64,000 nucleotides of DNA from Phallusia mammillata (Eukaryota; Chordata; Ascidiacea; Phlebobranchia; Ascidiidae): the NCBI GenBank assembly GCA_003260075.1, contig QLIY01000425.1:19765-83764 (forward strand), given 5' to 3'. A model generated the notes under the pieces. That model saw nothing but the letters and a program-made list of their open reading frames with translations. It was not told the origin of the DNA and did not search any database. This document shows positions 11,020-24,450 of this stretch, in pieces. The position numbers and the translations under genes were made by a program. Position 1 is the stretch's first letter; the number at the start of each line of letters is the position of its first letter.

Positions 11020-14000
11020 TTATAATGCAATAAAATTATTACATGTCAGTGTAATAAATCTGCACACCATGCATAGAGATCTTGCTAAAGGATCATCAGC
11101 TAAACATATGTGTTAAAGTGAGTTGGCTATAATTTGTAATAAAAATATTAAGTGAAGTGCATTGTTTAAAGTTTTTTTACATCCCAGTTTTCAGGTGCTC
11201 AGTTCAGTTATTTGTTCTCGAAATCAAAAATAGATTTGTAAGCTATTCTATTTTGTACAAAATATACTCAAAAACAGCAGCAGACGATAGAACTTGAATA
11301 AGACGGAAACTGACAATGCCTAAATAGGCGAAATTAATATTTCTGTTTTATATGAAATAATACACTGACGCTGATCGTCTGTTGCTCTTTTTAAGTATAT
11401 TTTGTATATTTGATAAGTGTAGACAGATCCGTCGGTCACCACCCTGTCACACACGCTGATTTTTGTAGTCTGCTATGACATTATACTTGCTATTTTACTG
11501 TGTTTAATTTTGTCATTCAAACTTGGTTTTACCCAGTTGTATCCAATTAATTTAAAACAGGGAAATATCAAAAATTCCAATTCCGAAGACAAAACAAAAA
11601 TGTTGACATGTGTTTTATGCTTACCTGGAAAATCACCACACCTGGCTGTGACATATTCACTTGAAGTTGCAGAAACCCGATTGCAAACCGGCCTCACTAA
11701 GCAAAACTTATTCCAGTCTATCTGTGGCAATAGTTGTGGTGCTTCTGGTGCTTGATCTATACCGTCTACACCTGGTGCAAGTGGAGAAAAAGATGGAAGC
11801 ACAACAACTGGTGGAATTACATCAAATTTGAATGGCTGCAACATAAAGAGGTGTGAATTTGATAATGGAAAAAAGAACAAACAACAGATTACCCAATATG
11901 GGTACACCATCATGCTTTGTGTCACAGGATTTTTTTATTGCCAAGTTTGACAGCACTAAGCACCTGCTGCATCTATGTGCTGCTGGGACTAGTCAGGGAA
12001 ATAATGTAACTTTCAGGTGAATATCTGCTAATGCAGGGGTGCACAACCTTTTTGCTATGACGGCCGCATAGTAGATTCTTATTTCACCAACGGCCGCCAA
12101 TTTCATGCTTATTTTTGTTTTAAAATTACTGGTGTAAAGAAATTGGTTTATATCACACACAAATTTATATACCATCTAATAGCGCCAAAAAGGCCAGATT
12201 AATTTTCAGCGTGGTGCACAGATTGAGCTGCACAGCATGAAGATCAGTCTTAAGTGTTTATGATGTAATAATCTATATTGTAATGCTTGTGGTACCTGTT
12301 TTGTTTGCACACAATACGCGTACAAAAATCTGATGCGTACTAGGTTGGTAATACTCTTTTTAGTAAAACAAAAACTGTTTAGAGCAGTTTAAAAGTCAAA
12401 ATGTTTCGCAAAAGAGTTTCGTTTCCATCATGGCCGCCAGTACATATATTTTAATAAACGTATGGCCGCAGGTTGTGCACCCTTGTGGTAATGTGCTTTT
12501 ACAGACCAAAATACTAATGTATCCACATAAACTTACTGCAGAAGGGTCATTCACAAGAAGAGGGTCGTTCTCTGAAAAGAATCCCAGCAATTCAGATGAA
12601 TAAAATGGGCAAGTCTAAAAATTTAAAGCACAAGTGTTCAAAAAACTTTCAAAGTGTATATGATTTTTGTTTTTGTAAAGGGTTTTGAACCCATGACACT
12701 TTATTTAGTGTACTCCTTCTGTATAAACTTTTCAAAGGCAATACTTTATGTGAAATTGCAACATAGTCTGTAAGTTAGATTTAAACTTACTCCTACTTGG
12801 AGGTAACACAGTCTTTCGAATTCCGACAACGTCATGCACCCAAGTGCAGGGTCTACACTCCACTGCTGGTTTCCCCTGCAGATATGAACACAAGTAAACA
12901 AAACATTACAAAGAACAACTTACTGACACCTGATTTATGTGACTAAGCTTAGCGATATAATAAGTGCCTAAAATGTTAAGTTGATTTTGACTAATTAAGG
13001 GCAGTAGATGTAAAAACCATTGTGTTTTTATTCAAATACATAAATTTATCAAGTTACAGTGAAGGGTTTGAACTGAAGTCACCAACTTTCTTCATTGAAA
13101 AACAATTAAAAAATGAATTAACGGACTGGCAATTAAAAAGATAGCTCGACAGCAGACTTATAGTGAGCACAAAGCATTTAGGCATTGTCCAATGAGGATA
13201 AAAACAAAACAGACAACAAGAAACGAAATGGTCCTGGATGCAAACAATATTCAAGCTTTTCCTCTAGTTAAGGTTGAAGCAATACTACTTTATTAAAAGT
13301 AAACTCAAAAAAATCCAAGCCTGACTTACAACTTCATCTTAAATTGTAATTGCGCGACACCAGAAAGAATGCCGTATTTTCAAATATATATATATGGTAT
13401 TACCTGTTTACAATTTTCCATTACCTGCAGATTGACTTTTGGGGATTTACATATCTTGGACTTTTTGGATAATACTCTGGCTGATTACATTCAAACAGGC
13501 ATGATGACTGCTTTGCATACCACCCTCCTGAACAAGCCACATTCCTCACTGATGGACCCGGCATCGGGCAGAAAAATACTGCAAAATTAAAATGAAGTTG
13601 GTAGCTTTTATCTTGAATGTGCTGTGTCATTATAGGAGCAATAGTAAGTTGATAAGAACAAAAACAATGTTCCTTCAAATCCCCTAAAAATATACCATGA
13701 TATTAAATGAAAATAAATGTTTTATTTAAACAAGTTTGCATTACAACAGGGAGTCGAACTGTTTGTCATATCGGTTCAGGTTCGGTTTGGGTTCACTTTG
13801 TTTTGTTTTTAAGGGTTCGGGTTCGGTTCAGGTTTTTAAAAATGTATATTTTCGGGTTTTGTTCCGGTTAGGGCAAATTATCCGGTTTGCGGTTTTCAAA
13901 CCGGTTTAAATTGTCATTCGTTTCAATTTAATTCTACCCATCCTCTACGGCCATATCACACTCCAAAAGAATTTTGCCTGTGGATTGTTAGTTTTGACCT

Positions 14001-15396
14001 GTCCCCTATAAGTGCTATCTCGTGTATTCTTCATTGAGCTGTTTTGAAAAAATCACAAAATCCAAAACAGACTGCATTTTTTTCTGGTTCAGTTCCGGTT
14101 CAGGTCTAACGCCAAACAAAATATGGGGTTCAACTCCGGTTCAGGTTTTTCGAAAATCGTTAATAGCGGTTCGGGTTTAATGAAATTAACTGCTCAAACC
14201 GGTTTGTGGGTTCAGTTTCGGTTCGACTCCCTGATTACAACACCTACCATCATATTTCACATTGAAACTTTGCACACCATCCCTGGCTTTTACAATGGAG
14301 TGTCTGTATGGTGAACTGATCACCACTTCTGCCTGTGCCAAGTTACCGCTAATCACATGTTGAGTGACAAAACGCTGTCTTCGCTTTTTCCTCTGTTGGA
14401 TCTGTATGCAATTGGGTTGGTACCATTATTTAAGTTTCATGCAGCTTTTAGTAATAGTGACAAGTTGTGTGTGGTAGGTTTGTTATTTAACACAGTTGGT
14501 ATAATAAGGCACCTATTTATATTAACTCTAGTTTTTATTATTGATACAAAATGATTTTCTGTTTAAACTATGGGAAACTTTGTTTGTTTTCCCACTGCAC
14601 CCACTTGCAAAGTCTTGTTTCACTTACATTGGTTTTACAAAATTTACACAGAAATAATAACACAAGATTTGCCTGTATGAGTAATGCTCAAAATTTAACA
14701 CCAAATATAAATGCTCTAATACAGATACGTGTGGCATAGTAGGCCTAAAACTTACCACAATTGATCCGTTTCCAAGCACTAAATTTGTGAAAACGTATCG
14801 AACTGATTGTTTTTTGGTAACCCTCAATTCCCATTTTGGCACACCATCACATGTTCTATGGTTTGGGTAACTGTAATTTCCACTCAAGTGTCGTGGAAGC
14901 ATTATCTTGCATCCTGGTTGGTCTGCAATTATTTTATTGGCTAAAAAAGTAGTACTTAAAGCATTTTGCAGTTGAAATGCCAGTGTAGCAAAAGTTTTTT
15001 TTTTTTTTGAATACACAACAGTTATAAATTATTGCAATAAATCAAAAAATGCTTATGTATTTCCTTAATTAAAAAAATGAGTTTCTGGTTGTATTGTTGC
15101 TTTTAATTTTAGGTTTCAGCATTTGAACTGGTTAAAGTTTTTAGTGCAAATTTCATGGTTTTAACTGAATTAAATGTCAGGCACCAGTGAAAATTAGCCT
15201 TTTTAACAGCTGTAAATTCCTTGGAAATTAGCATATTGCCATGCATACCATTTTCCGACTATGTCAGGACCAAAAATAACACTGCAGCATTCAAATAAAA
15301 TTTTTAAAACTTACTATTTTCTGGTCTCTTGTTTTTTTTAGCTGTTACAACCATCAGAACCACACAAATGACCAACACATAAACTGCATATCTCAT
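11020..15396 (-). CDS. CUB/sushi-like secreted protein, array copy B (intact)
   Basis: Eight exons: 15315-15396, 14756-14922, 14248-14401, 13425-13578, 12791-12875, 12537-12614, 11625-11835 and 11020-11099. All junctions are GT-AG and the phases chain to 337 codons (336 aa). Residues 1-19 are a signal peptide. Residues 28-134 look like one CUB domain with a single early Cys pair and alternating strands (LRVTKKQSVRYVFTN). Residues 135-214 look like a sushi/CCP module (FFCP, NVAC, SSCLFECN, SICRGNQQWS, GC). Residues 241-280 are rich in Pro. The C-terminus has six Cys in FCLVRPVC, ARCGD, LCMVC and LTCNN. The protein is probably secreted. CUB-CCP proteins often act in complement, recognition or extracellular matrix, but no function can be read here. 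Domain names are inferred by pattern; the gene structure is firm. Confidence 0.8.
11256..11406. mobile_element. foldback (long-TIR) MITE
   Basis: TACAAAATATACTCAAAAAC at the left end is matched by an inverted copy at the right end (complement of the 20 bases before 11406, two mismatches), continuing through CAGCAGACGAT. About 30 bp of terminal inverted repeat enclose a short loop. It is non-coding and lies in the last intron of copy B. Confidence 0.65.
12034..12485. mobile_element. hAT-like MITE (452 bp) in copy B
   Basis: The inverted ends are CAGGGGTGCACAACC and GGTTGTGCACCCTTG, with subterminal GGCCGC words on both sides. The flanking 8-mers TGCTAATG and TGGTAATG differ at one base. No open frame of transposase size is present. 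Confidence 0.75.
13748..14233. mobile_element. hAT-like MITE beside an exon of copy B
   Basis: AGGGAGTCGAAC and GTTCGACTCCCT are inverted ends, flanked by ATTACAAC on both sides (13740-13747 and 14234-14241). The inside is a degenerate array of GGTTCGGGTT / CCGGTTCAGG words. Its edge is about 14 nt from the splice donor of the exon at 14248-14401, so it inserted almost at the splice site without breaking it. Confidence 0.75.
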
Positions 15397-16056
15397 ATTG
15401 TCTTCTGAATGTCAATGTCAAGTTTTATTGTAATATGAAACTTCTGAAAATCTAGCGATATTATTCTCCAAAATAAGCTATACTAAAATATAATAAATAT
15501 AATCATTTCTGTTTTCCGGAACTAACTCAATGCACAGGTTTTCATCCACTAATGTCTTAAAGTTTTGCAAAGTTAAAATTTTGTTCTGAGCAAAAACTAT
15601 TTCCGGTGTTTTGCAGACTGTTTGTTCACTCAAACAAAGTGGTCTACCTCAGCAGTCTTTGTTTGCTTTCTGACTCAAAGCAAACAAACTCACAACAATC
15701 CAGACACAAGGTATGCACTTTTCTTGGGTTTTATAATCTTTATTGTTAGAATTTTAAGACAATCATAATACAACAAACAGTTATTCAGTACAAAGGTACA
15801 TCATCAAACTATATTAATAAACAATTAAACTAACATTATTTGTTTTAATTTGCACTGAAATATGTACAGTAATGGTAAAAAATGTTTATAAGCTTGTGAT
15901 ACAAATCAAATACAATAGCAGCATCACAGATAACTTTACCAAGGCTATAAATTGTGTCATATATTTCTTCTTTTTAAATAGCCATTAGTCTTATTAAAAA
16001 CTTCAAGAAACACAAGTAAAGTGCTATAAAACAAACATGACAAGTCTTGAGCATCG
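15397..16056 (-). promoter_or_regulatory. copy B upstream region with conserved block, and copy A 3' UTR
   Basis: The conserved upstream block of the array lies at about 15597-15760, with long near-identity to the block before copy C. A minus-strand AATAAA at 15739-15744 fits the copy A poly(A) signal. The block starts about 200 nt upstream of the copy B ATG, a spacing kept in copies C and D. Confidence 0.5.
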
Positions 16057-19000
16057 TTATAATGCATTAAATTTATTACATGTGAATGTAACAAATCTGC
16101 AGACCATGCATAGGGCTCTTGCCAAAGTGTCCTCAGCTAAACAAATGTGTTAAAGTGAGTTTATATTGTGTAAATAATTTGTAATAAAAACAAGTGATGT
16201 GCAATTTTTTTCAGTTCAAATTTTTTTCATCCTGGTTTCAATCATAGTTCAGTTTATTTATTGTTAAAACTTAGAAACAATTTTATAAGTCATTCTTTTT
16301 TTTTTTGTTATTCAAACTTGGTTTTGCAAATTAAATTAAATACAAAACACTGTATCAAAAATTGCCAATTATGGATTGAAAACCAAATATCATGATAGTG
16401 CACTCTTTAGTCTTTGAAAACAATTCTTACCTGGAAAGTCGCCACACTTGGCTGTGGCATATTCCTTAGAAGTTGGAGATGCTCGATTGCAAACTGGTCT
16501 CACTAAGCAGAACTTGTCCCAGTCGATCTGTGGTGATATTGCTGCACCTGCTGCTATGGGTGGTTGGACTCTACCTTCTGCAACGCCTGGTCCAATTGGA
16601 GGAGGAGGTGGTTGAATAATAATCGGAGGAAGTAAAACAAATTTGATTGGCTGTAACACAAATGAGTATGTGTTTAAAAATCAACAAATAAACTCAACAG
16701 CATTTTGATCTTATTTTATTTGCAAAGAATTTTTTCAATCCAAATTTGCATCGACATTAACTTACTGCAGAAGGGTCATTCACAAGAAGAGGGTCGCTCT
16801 CTGAAAAGAATCCCAGCAATTCATTTGGAGAAAATGGACAAGTCTATAAATTAAAAGCACAAAGTGTAAAAAACTTACAAAGTTTTTGTGATTTAATTGT
16901 TTTTGTTTACAAGGTTGAATGCAGAAGGATTATTTAGTTTATTGATTCATGAATAAAATTAACATGAAATGTTTTTTGTAGTGTTGGTCAGGTAAACAAA
17001 CATGAAATTGCAACATAGTCTGCATGTAGGATTTTAAACTCACCCCTTCTTGCAGGTAACACAGTCTTTCCAATTCCGACATTGTCATGCATCGAAGTGA
17101 AGGGTTAACGCTCCACTGCCGGTTCCCCCTGTGAATGTTAACACAAGTGAAACATCACAAGGAACAATTTGTTTTTATCATTCAGTGCATAGGTTTACCT
17201 TTGATAGAAAACTTTTTACAAAAATTATGCGTAAAGTTTTTTCCTAAAACTCCCTGTAGAAATATTCTTGTTTTTTTTAATATGTTTTCACAGACTCCCA
17301 GGTACGCATTTGTGTTGCTACGATTTGCTTCATCCGGCGAAACAAACTCAACTCATTGGCGATTGACGAACCCAATGTTGGGAACCACTGATCCAGTGTA
17401 AATGTTCTAACCGTCAATTGATGTTTTAGTAAATCAACATCCCCTTTTATTCGTTGTTTTGCTATACATGATTTTAGCATTGTGTTACAACGCCCAAAAT
17501 GTTGACGGTTTAGATCTGGTTCTTGCCAGTCAAATAATTTCAAAAAATATCTGTCACATTTTAATCTTTTCAGCAAACCCTCTTGTTTTGAAGGAGCCCA
17601 AACAGTTCCTAAAATTGGCAAATATGCCAAAGGTGAATCTCGTGCCTAAACCCGGCCCCAACTACAACTTGACTCGAAGTATTATTGTAATTACCACTTT
17701 CAAACTTCATTACCTGCAGGTTGACTCTTGAAAATGCATATATCTTGGACTTCTTGGATAATACTCGGGTTGATTACACTGGAAAAGACATGATGAATAT
17801 TTTGCATTCCAACCTCTTGAACAAGCAACGTTCCTCACTGATGGACCAGGCATCGGGCAGAAAAACACTACAAAGGGAAATAAGGTTTGAAGTTTTAAAA
17901 TGCGTTGCAAGCTTGTATTGATAAATTGATTGTTGAGCTTGTGTGAGGCCTAATCATGTGTTTAGGATCTGTGTCTGTAGTACGAATGTAAATTTATTTG
18001 TACATTGGAGAGACTAGTTAGGACTTAATTGCACTGAACAATCACCAAGCCGGAAATAGCTGCGCAACGTTGAGACGTTATGGGGCGCAAAAAAAGTGGA
18101 GGGCACAATTCGTTGGTCATGATTAAATGCGCTGCAGCTACACCGTATTATAAAGCATTGAACTTGAATTTGACATTACTAAAATATTAAATAGGTTTTA
18201 AACTAATGTACTTGTGTTTTATTTCTTGAAGTGTTCCCTTAAATTACTTACTCGAGAGTTTATTTCAACTAAAAGTTATTCAATAGAAATAAAAATTGAA
18301 CACTTTAAAATGTTACATTGTTTGTTTGGGTGGACGGGCAACGCCTGAATGCGCTATTCTCACAATAAGCCCGTCGTCGAGCTGCCTGTTTTATTGCGGC
18401 TTCAATTATTGTAGTTTAGATCTCAATTTAGTAAACCCGTCAGGAACCACCGGGTTTCTTGCTCAGGAAAACATAAACGACCGAGATGGAATTATAACCA
18501 CAAGCTTGTGAACACAAAGTGGGGCGGTAACCACTCGGCCATCTTGGTGTTAGTTGAAAAAAGTCTTACTTTGAGTTTTAACCAAGACCGCAGAACCTAC
18601 CGTCATATTTTGTGTAGAAACTTCGCACAGCGCCCATAGCTTTAACGATGCTAAACTTGTAAGGTGACTCAATCACCGCTTCAGCCTGCGTCATATTACC
18701 GCTGATCACGTGACGTGTGACGTAAGGCTGTCTTGCCCATTTCTTCTGTTGGATCTGTGAAGGAAGAAAATAGTTAATTAGCAGAAAGTTTGTACGGTTG
18801 GTAACTGGGTCGGAACAGGTGACAAACAACATATTTTGAAAGTGATAGTATCTGCTTTGGGGCAGATCCTTCGTTGATAACATTTAGACAAACGCTGTAA
18901 AAGTCAGGTTTAACACACATAATTCTGCAACCTGCATGCAACACAAGTTGCAGACATGATAAAAAAATTTGCAGAAAGTGCACACCGTTTCGATCTATTA

Positions 19001-20856
19001 GGACTCGTCAGTTCCTATTACTTCCACTGTGGTGCCATGGTCCGTGGACTTTACACAAGCGACAAGCCAATATCTCCTTCAATGAAATGACAAATTCTAA
19101 GTTCAGTAAAGCAGAGTGTTTTAGGCCTACTGAAAGTAAATTAAACAGAACTCTTTTTCACTCAACTGGCAAGTTTGAACCCCATTCGGGTTAGACTACA
19201 TTTTTTCAACCTAATTATTTCTCTTATTTTTATCGCCACATGCATCTTGAATAGCTGCCGGCGATTCGTCATTCCGAGCGTAGCCCCCCCCCCCCTTAGA
19301 CTACATTTTTTCAACCTAATTATTTCTCTTATTTTTATCGCCAAATGCATCTTGAATAGCTGCCGGCGATTCGTCATTCCGAGCGTACCTATTTAATCGT
19401 GCTCCATGGCATTGGCATATATACCAATGGTTTGTGGTTTAGCCTTTCGTTCTATGCGGCAAGCCCTTGTAAAGAGTTGCAAGTCTGGTCCAAAGGAAAC
19501 CAGATCTTCACACCAATTTTAAACTGTTCTGTGTAAACCGGTGTTTCGATCTATATTTCGCTATCATGCCAAAGTTAAAATCCTTACAACTTTTTGTTAC
19601 TTATTAAAAACTTTCTCAAGCTTGCATGTGGCAGCATTTCAGGCATAGTTTGCTTTATGTTACACCAGTGGTTGACCCACCGTGGTATTTAAGTAAAAAA
19701 AAGTTTGATCGATCAATCTAAAACCGTTTTTGCGAAATTCGCATAAAAACCCTATCTGTACACGTAAGTGACCTTTTTGGTGCCTTAACCTCAAGCCACC
19801 AACACTTAGCTAACCTCACACAACATCATAGAGGGGTGGAAAGTTTTCACGACTAAATGGGCTGGTTTTCGGCAAAAAAATACGGTTTGCCTTTCCGCGG
19901 GCTTTCCAAAGACTCTTCTGTTGGTATTTCAAAAAATGATGTAATTTGGAAAATAATCAGCTGTGAGCGGAAAAACTTCGGCTCGCTTTAAATTTTTGGC
20001 GGTTTTATAATTATAGTCGTACGTTTTGTAAACATGACTGTTGTCATACAAAGCCCCGTACCACTTGACTTGGTGCATTTCAACTTACCACCAACGATCC
20101 GCTACCAAGATTCATGTTTGTGAAAACATATCGAACCGATTGTTTCTTGTGGACTCGAAGTTCCCAACTTGGCACACCGTCACAAGCTCTGTGGTTGGGA
20201 TAACTGTAATTTCCACTAATTCGTCGTGGAAGTAATATCTTGCATTCTGATCGACCTGAAACAATTTCAACAATTTAATCCAAGTAATGCTTTCTGTTCA
20301 AGACTCCTTTGAAAACGCCGGCCCACTTCGCCACCTTTCCTGTATATTACGAAATTTTATAACGTTTGTTGGTTTAGCATCCTCGCAGCTCTGGGTATGA
20401 AGCCCAGTTATCACCCACAAAACGACACAACTTATCCTAAAATACACTATGTAGGCTATAACTTATTTAAATACGGATTTCGTTTCAAAACTGAGCAAAT
20501 AAGTATCGTTGTGCTTGTTCCAACAAATGTAGCTCACTGTCAATGTGTTTACATCATACCGAATTGTTTATCATTGGATTTAGAAAGGATGTTGAACAAA
20601 AACATTTTTGGACTATTTCGATTTTACAAAATGCATGCACTGACTTTTGTTACACTGCACCAACAAACAGTGCCTCTTCTGTAACAAATCCTGATTTTGA
20701 TGGCTGCGGAATAGTTTACATTTAAAGGTGGTAAAAAAGTAAGCATTATAAACTTGATTTTTATTCTTTAACCAAAAATAAATACAAAATCTTACCGATG
20801 GGAAGGTGACAGTAGAGTGCGAACAGCGCGAGTGACAGCAAAGTTTTGAGAAACAT
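16057..20856 (-). CDS. CUB/sushi-like secreted protein, array copy A (intact, most diverged)
   Basis: Eight exons: 20796-20856, 20089-20255, 18601-18754, 17714-17867, 17044-17128, 16766-16843, 16431-16650 and 16057-16136, all GT-AG, giving 333 codons (332 aa). The signal peptide exon is 61 nt and unlike the MRY... exon of the others (begins MFLKTLLSLALFALYCHLPI), and no copy of the shared upstream block is obvious before it. The CUB-like region spans about 21-127, the sushi-like module about 128-207 (CPMPGPSVRNVAC, SSCLFQCN, STCRGNRQWS), the Pro-rich linker about 234-270 (IIIQPPPPPIGPG), and the six-Cys tail ends in MVCRFVTFTCNKFNAL. It has the largest introns of the array. It is likely the oldest or most distinct copy, first at the 5' end. 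Function is unknown. Confidence 0.8.
18475..18545 (-). repeat. tRNA-like sequence (Ser/Leu-type A box)
   Basis: On the minus strand GATGGCCGAGTGGTTA matches the A-box region of Ser/Leu tRNAs, and TGGTTATAATTCC about 45 nt later is a degraded B box. The acceptor stem is not intact. It is probably a SINE head or tRNA pseudogene in an intron of copy A. Confidence 0.45.
19191..19387. repeat. 93-bp direct duplication joined by C11
   Basis: The block 19191-19283 is repeated at 19295-19387 with one or two differences, separated by 11 C residues (19284-19294). It lies in the intron of copy A between exons 2 and 3 and is non-coding. Confidence 0.85.
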
Positions 20857-22515
20857 TGTTGCGTGTTTACAAACAAAAACAAAAGTTGCTGCGAAACATA
20901 AACGAAGATCAAAGCGTGGAGGAAATTAAAACACTTGAAATTCTCGGTAGTTGACCTACAAGTTCAAACTGCTCGTGGCGGATTTGCTTGAAGTGGTTAC
21001 GGATATAATTAATATTAAAACTATCGACAATTTTCCTGGTAGGCTACAGTGGCAGGTCAATTTCCGATCTTCTGTCTAATTATTTAATTAGTAATAACGT
21101 CGAACTCCTGTAATTTTCTTGGTAGGCCTAAATGTTCTAGTTTCACTTTCTATTTACCCTAGTGTTTTTACGTTATGGCAAAGAAAAATCTGTGTAAAAA
21201 TGTAAAATCATTGAGAGTCCGCACATTGCAAGTTGCCTCTCATGAACAAAAGTGTTTGGTATCTTCTTACGCTTTCCAATATTTCAACATTCCGGTACCG
21301 CGCACTTAAATTTGTTGCAATGCTATAACTTGTTGGAATGTGTTTCAACATTTTTGTGTATTCAACTGCAAGGCTTAAACTACACGGCTTCAAAATTGCC
21401 CTGAATCATGCACTGCTTAATGGCGGGCGTTTTTTTTTTGTCAAAGTTATCGACATTTGTAGGCTGCGTATCTCCGTTGGCTACATCGGTAATATTAAAT
21501 CACATAATAATACATTTACTGATCAATTCCAATACAAAACTGACCCCATATAACTTAATACTAATCATTGCACTTCAAATATTTTAAACCCTAAAATATC
21601 ACCTGAACGCAACCTCAGTGATATTGGGCTCAACCTAACCTTCCGAATTCACCAAGGCTTCAGCAAATCTTGGGGATCTGATCTGTAAATTGCCGGTGTC
21701 ACTTCGAGAGCTTTATAAATCGCCTCCAATCGCTCGAGGGCATCTTTACGCTTCGTTGCACCAAATATCGCCAGTTACTTTCACCAGACCAAGGTAATTG
21801 ATTTGAAGTGAAAGTTAACTATAGCAGTGATTCTGACTCAGCTTAAAAACTGTTTGATTATTTTTAGACTTAAATTAAATGAGAAAAGATTCTAACGTCA
21901 GCAGACTAAAAGTTTGTGTTTGTTTCGAGCGTTCAAATGTCAAAACAATGTTTGTGTCTGTACGGGTTGTAAAGGAACAGATTTGTAGCAAATCTGCGAT
22001 GGTTTGATTCTGGTGGAACTGTGACAACGACTTTTTTATGTTAAAAACGAAGTTTTGTGTATGAAATTGTTATTGCTTTCAACATAAGAGTGTGTTAAAT
22101 TAATCACAAAACTAATTTTAAGATCACTATGATATTGCGTTTACCAACAAGTAGGCTACCGCCCGGGGCCCTTCACATGTACTGCAGATGCAGTTTGTAG
22201 TAATTTTACTACACAGATCACGTTGTGGACTCGCTTAAGTTGTACCTTTTCAACTTTTAACCAACCAAGTGTTATTCTCAACAAATATATCCTAAAAGTC
22301 AACAGAAGCTCATATGTTATGCACTGTATAGTTCTTGGACGCTTCAGGTTGTGCCTGTTCAACTCTTTAACCAAGTGTTTTTTCTTAGCAAATATGAAAG
22401 TGAAGCCTATGCACTGTACATAATACTTAATGGATGTATGTTTATAGGTTCCACAATGTTGGATAATTGTCCAACGATAGTTTGTTGATATCTGTATTAC
22501 GTCACCGATCACGTG
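20857..22515. promoter_or_regulatory. divergent spacer between array copy A and B4GAT1
   Basis: The spacer lies between the ATG of copy A (minus) and the ATG of B4GAT1 (plus), so both promoters should be here. TTTATAAAT near 21712 is TATA-like, and CCAAG|GTAATT near 21793 could be the donor of a 5' UTR exon of B4GAT1. Neither can be proven from sequence. No other gene is seen. Confidence 0.35.
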
Positions 22516-24351
22516 ATGGGTTTTGCACTGTGTCGTCTCCGTCATTGCATCGTGGTTGTTGCTTTACTTCAAATCGTCATTTTTATCGTTTTCTTCAAAC
22601 CTGGTGCAAAGAATGTAAGAAAGAAACGCATTTTGATGACAGGTGAAACACTCGACTACAGGTATGTGTTGTCAATCATAAGCAGCAGGTGTCTATTGTT
22701 AACAACCGGTTGTGGAATGTCTTTGTTGTGTCTTTCCGCCAGTTGAAAGAATAAAACAGTCTTTGTAGCGTACACTGTTACCGCTGATAGGTATAAGGTT
22801 AAAACTGTGGCACTGAAATCTTGTGCACAAGTAAATAGAAACGAAATTGTCTGGAGCAATTAAACTAGGGTGTAGCTTCTTGGCGATGGTATTGTAATTT
22901 ATTTACAGAACTATACAACAAGATTTTTGTTTTTACAGCGGCCAGTACAGGATTGTCCGTTTCTACAAGTCCGACGGAATCCCAGAGGATTACGAATTTA
23001 ATGTGAGTAGCTGAAATTGTGCAATATCATGCAATCGTCTTTATGTTAAACTATAAACAGACAAGCCAAACGGATTTAAGTAAATCATTCTCCACTTTGA
23101 ATTATATTGCACATTACGTAAATAAAGCATATGAAAAATAAACTAGACAAAAACCGCAAAAAATATAGCCTAGTCGTTAACCGCTTTCTCTGTTCAGGAC
23201 ATCAGTCTTGCCACCCAATGCAGCGTCAACCATCTTCACCACTTGGTGGAGCTGTTGGAACGATGGGACGGACCCGTATCTTGTTCAGTGTTTGCGCCGA
23301 ACGTGGTGAGGATCTTGTTTGCAGTTTATCTCATTCGCGTCCAAACCTGCCCAACAATTGTGTCCTCTATAGTTTGAGCTTTATAACGTGACTAGCTCGC
23401 ATAATGCGAAAGCTTTACCCTGCGAAACAATCTGACATCTTCAGCTCCAGATAAACCCCCCCCCCAAACCTGCCCAACAATTGTGTCCTCTATAGTTTGA
23501 GCTTTATAACGTGCCTGGCTCGCATAATGCTAAAGCTATACCCTGCGAAACAATCTGACATCTTCAGCTCCAGATAAGCTCCCGTTGTGGGTTCGAATCG
23601 CAGCGCAAACTATGTTTATCTGAAGCCTGTGTATTGCCATTTGGGAATGATCGGTTTGATCCAGTATTACGCCTGGCTTTCTGTGACTTGTCTTTTTCAA
23701 AAGAAATTCTAAACTTATTTAGAATTTGTGAGTTAAATTTATTTCACAGGATGCGAGTTACACAGACGATTCGATCACCATGTTGCGTCGGTGCTTCCCA
23801 AAAATAAGAAAACACGTGACCTTCCATCTTGTTTATCCGTCGGAACAACTTGGAGACCTGGCTTTGGTAAGGGGGCGTTTAATTACACACGATGTAGTTT
23901 ATCTGTATCCGCTGTCAATTGCACCGTAAACACACAAAAATGTCAGACTTCATAATTTACATTGTCTTCTTGTCGTGTGTGTGGAAATTAACTCAAATAA
24001 ACGTAGTTGGCACTGATGACCGTTTGTTTTCAGAATAATTAGCGAACTTACTGAGTAGCCTACACACTGTATGTTTCAGTGACCACAGGTTTTATCTTTG
24101 CATTACTTTAACTTGTCTGTAACGCAATGAATGCAAATGAATGGCATTATTCTTTCAAGGTCATATCATTGACAATCTTGTCACATTTTTAGACTGCAAT
24201 GTGCTATTAGTTATCAATTTACCCCCCCCCCTTGCATTACTTTAACTTGTCTGTAACGCAATGAATGCAAATGAATGGCCTTATTCTTTCAAGGTCATAT
24301 CAATGACAATCTTGTCACATTTTTAGACTGCAATGTGCTATTAGTTATTAA

Positions 24352-24450
<99 letters not shown>

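Noticed and set aside
17277-17630. 117-aa minus-strand open frame inside array copy A
   Set aside because: It lies wholly in the intron between two sushi exons, has no splice or family support, and overlaps a hAT-like end (GGGAACCACTGATCCAG). Probably transposon debris.
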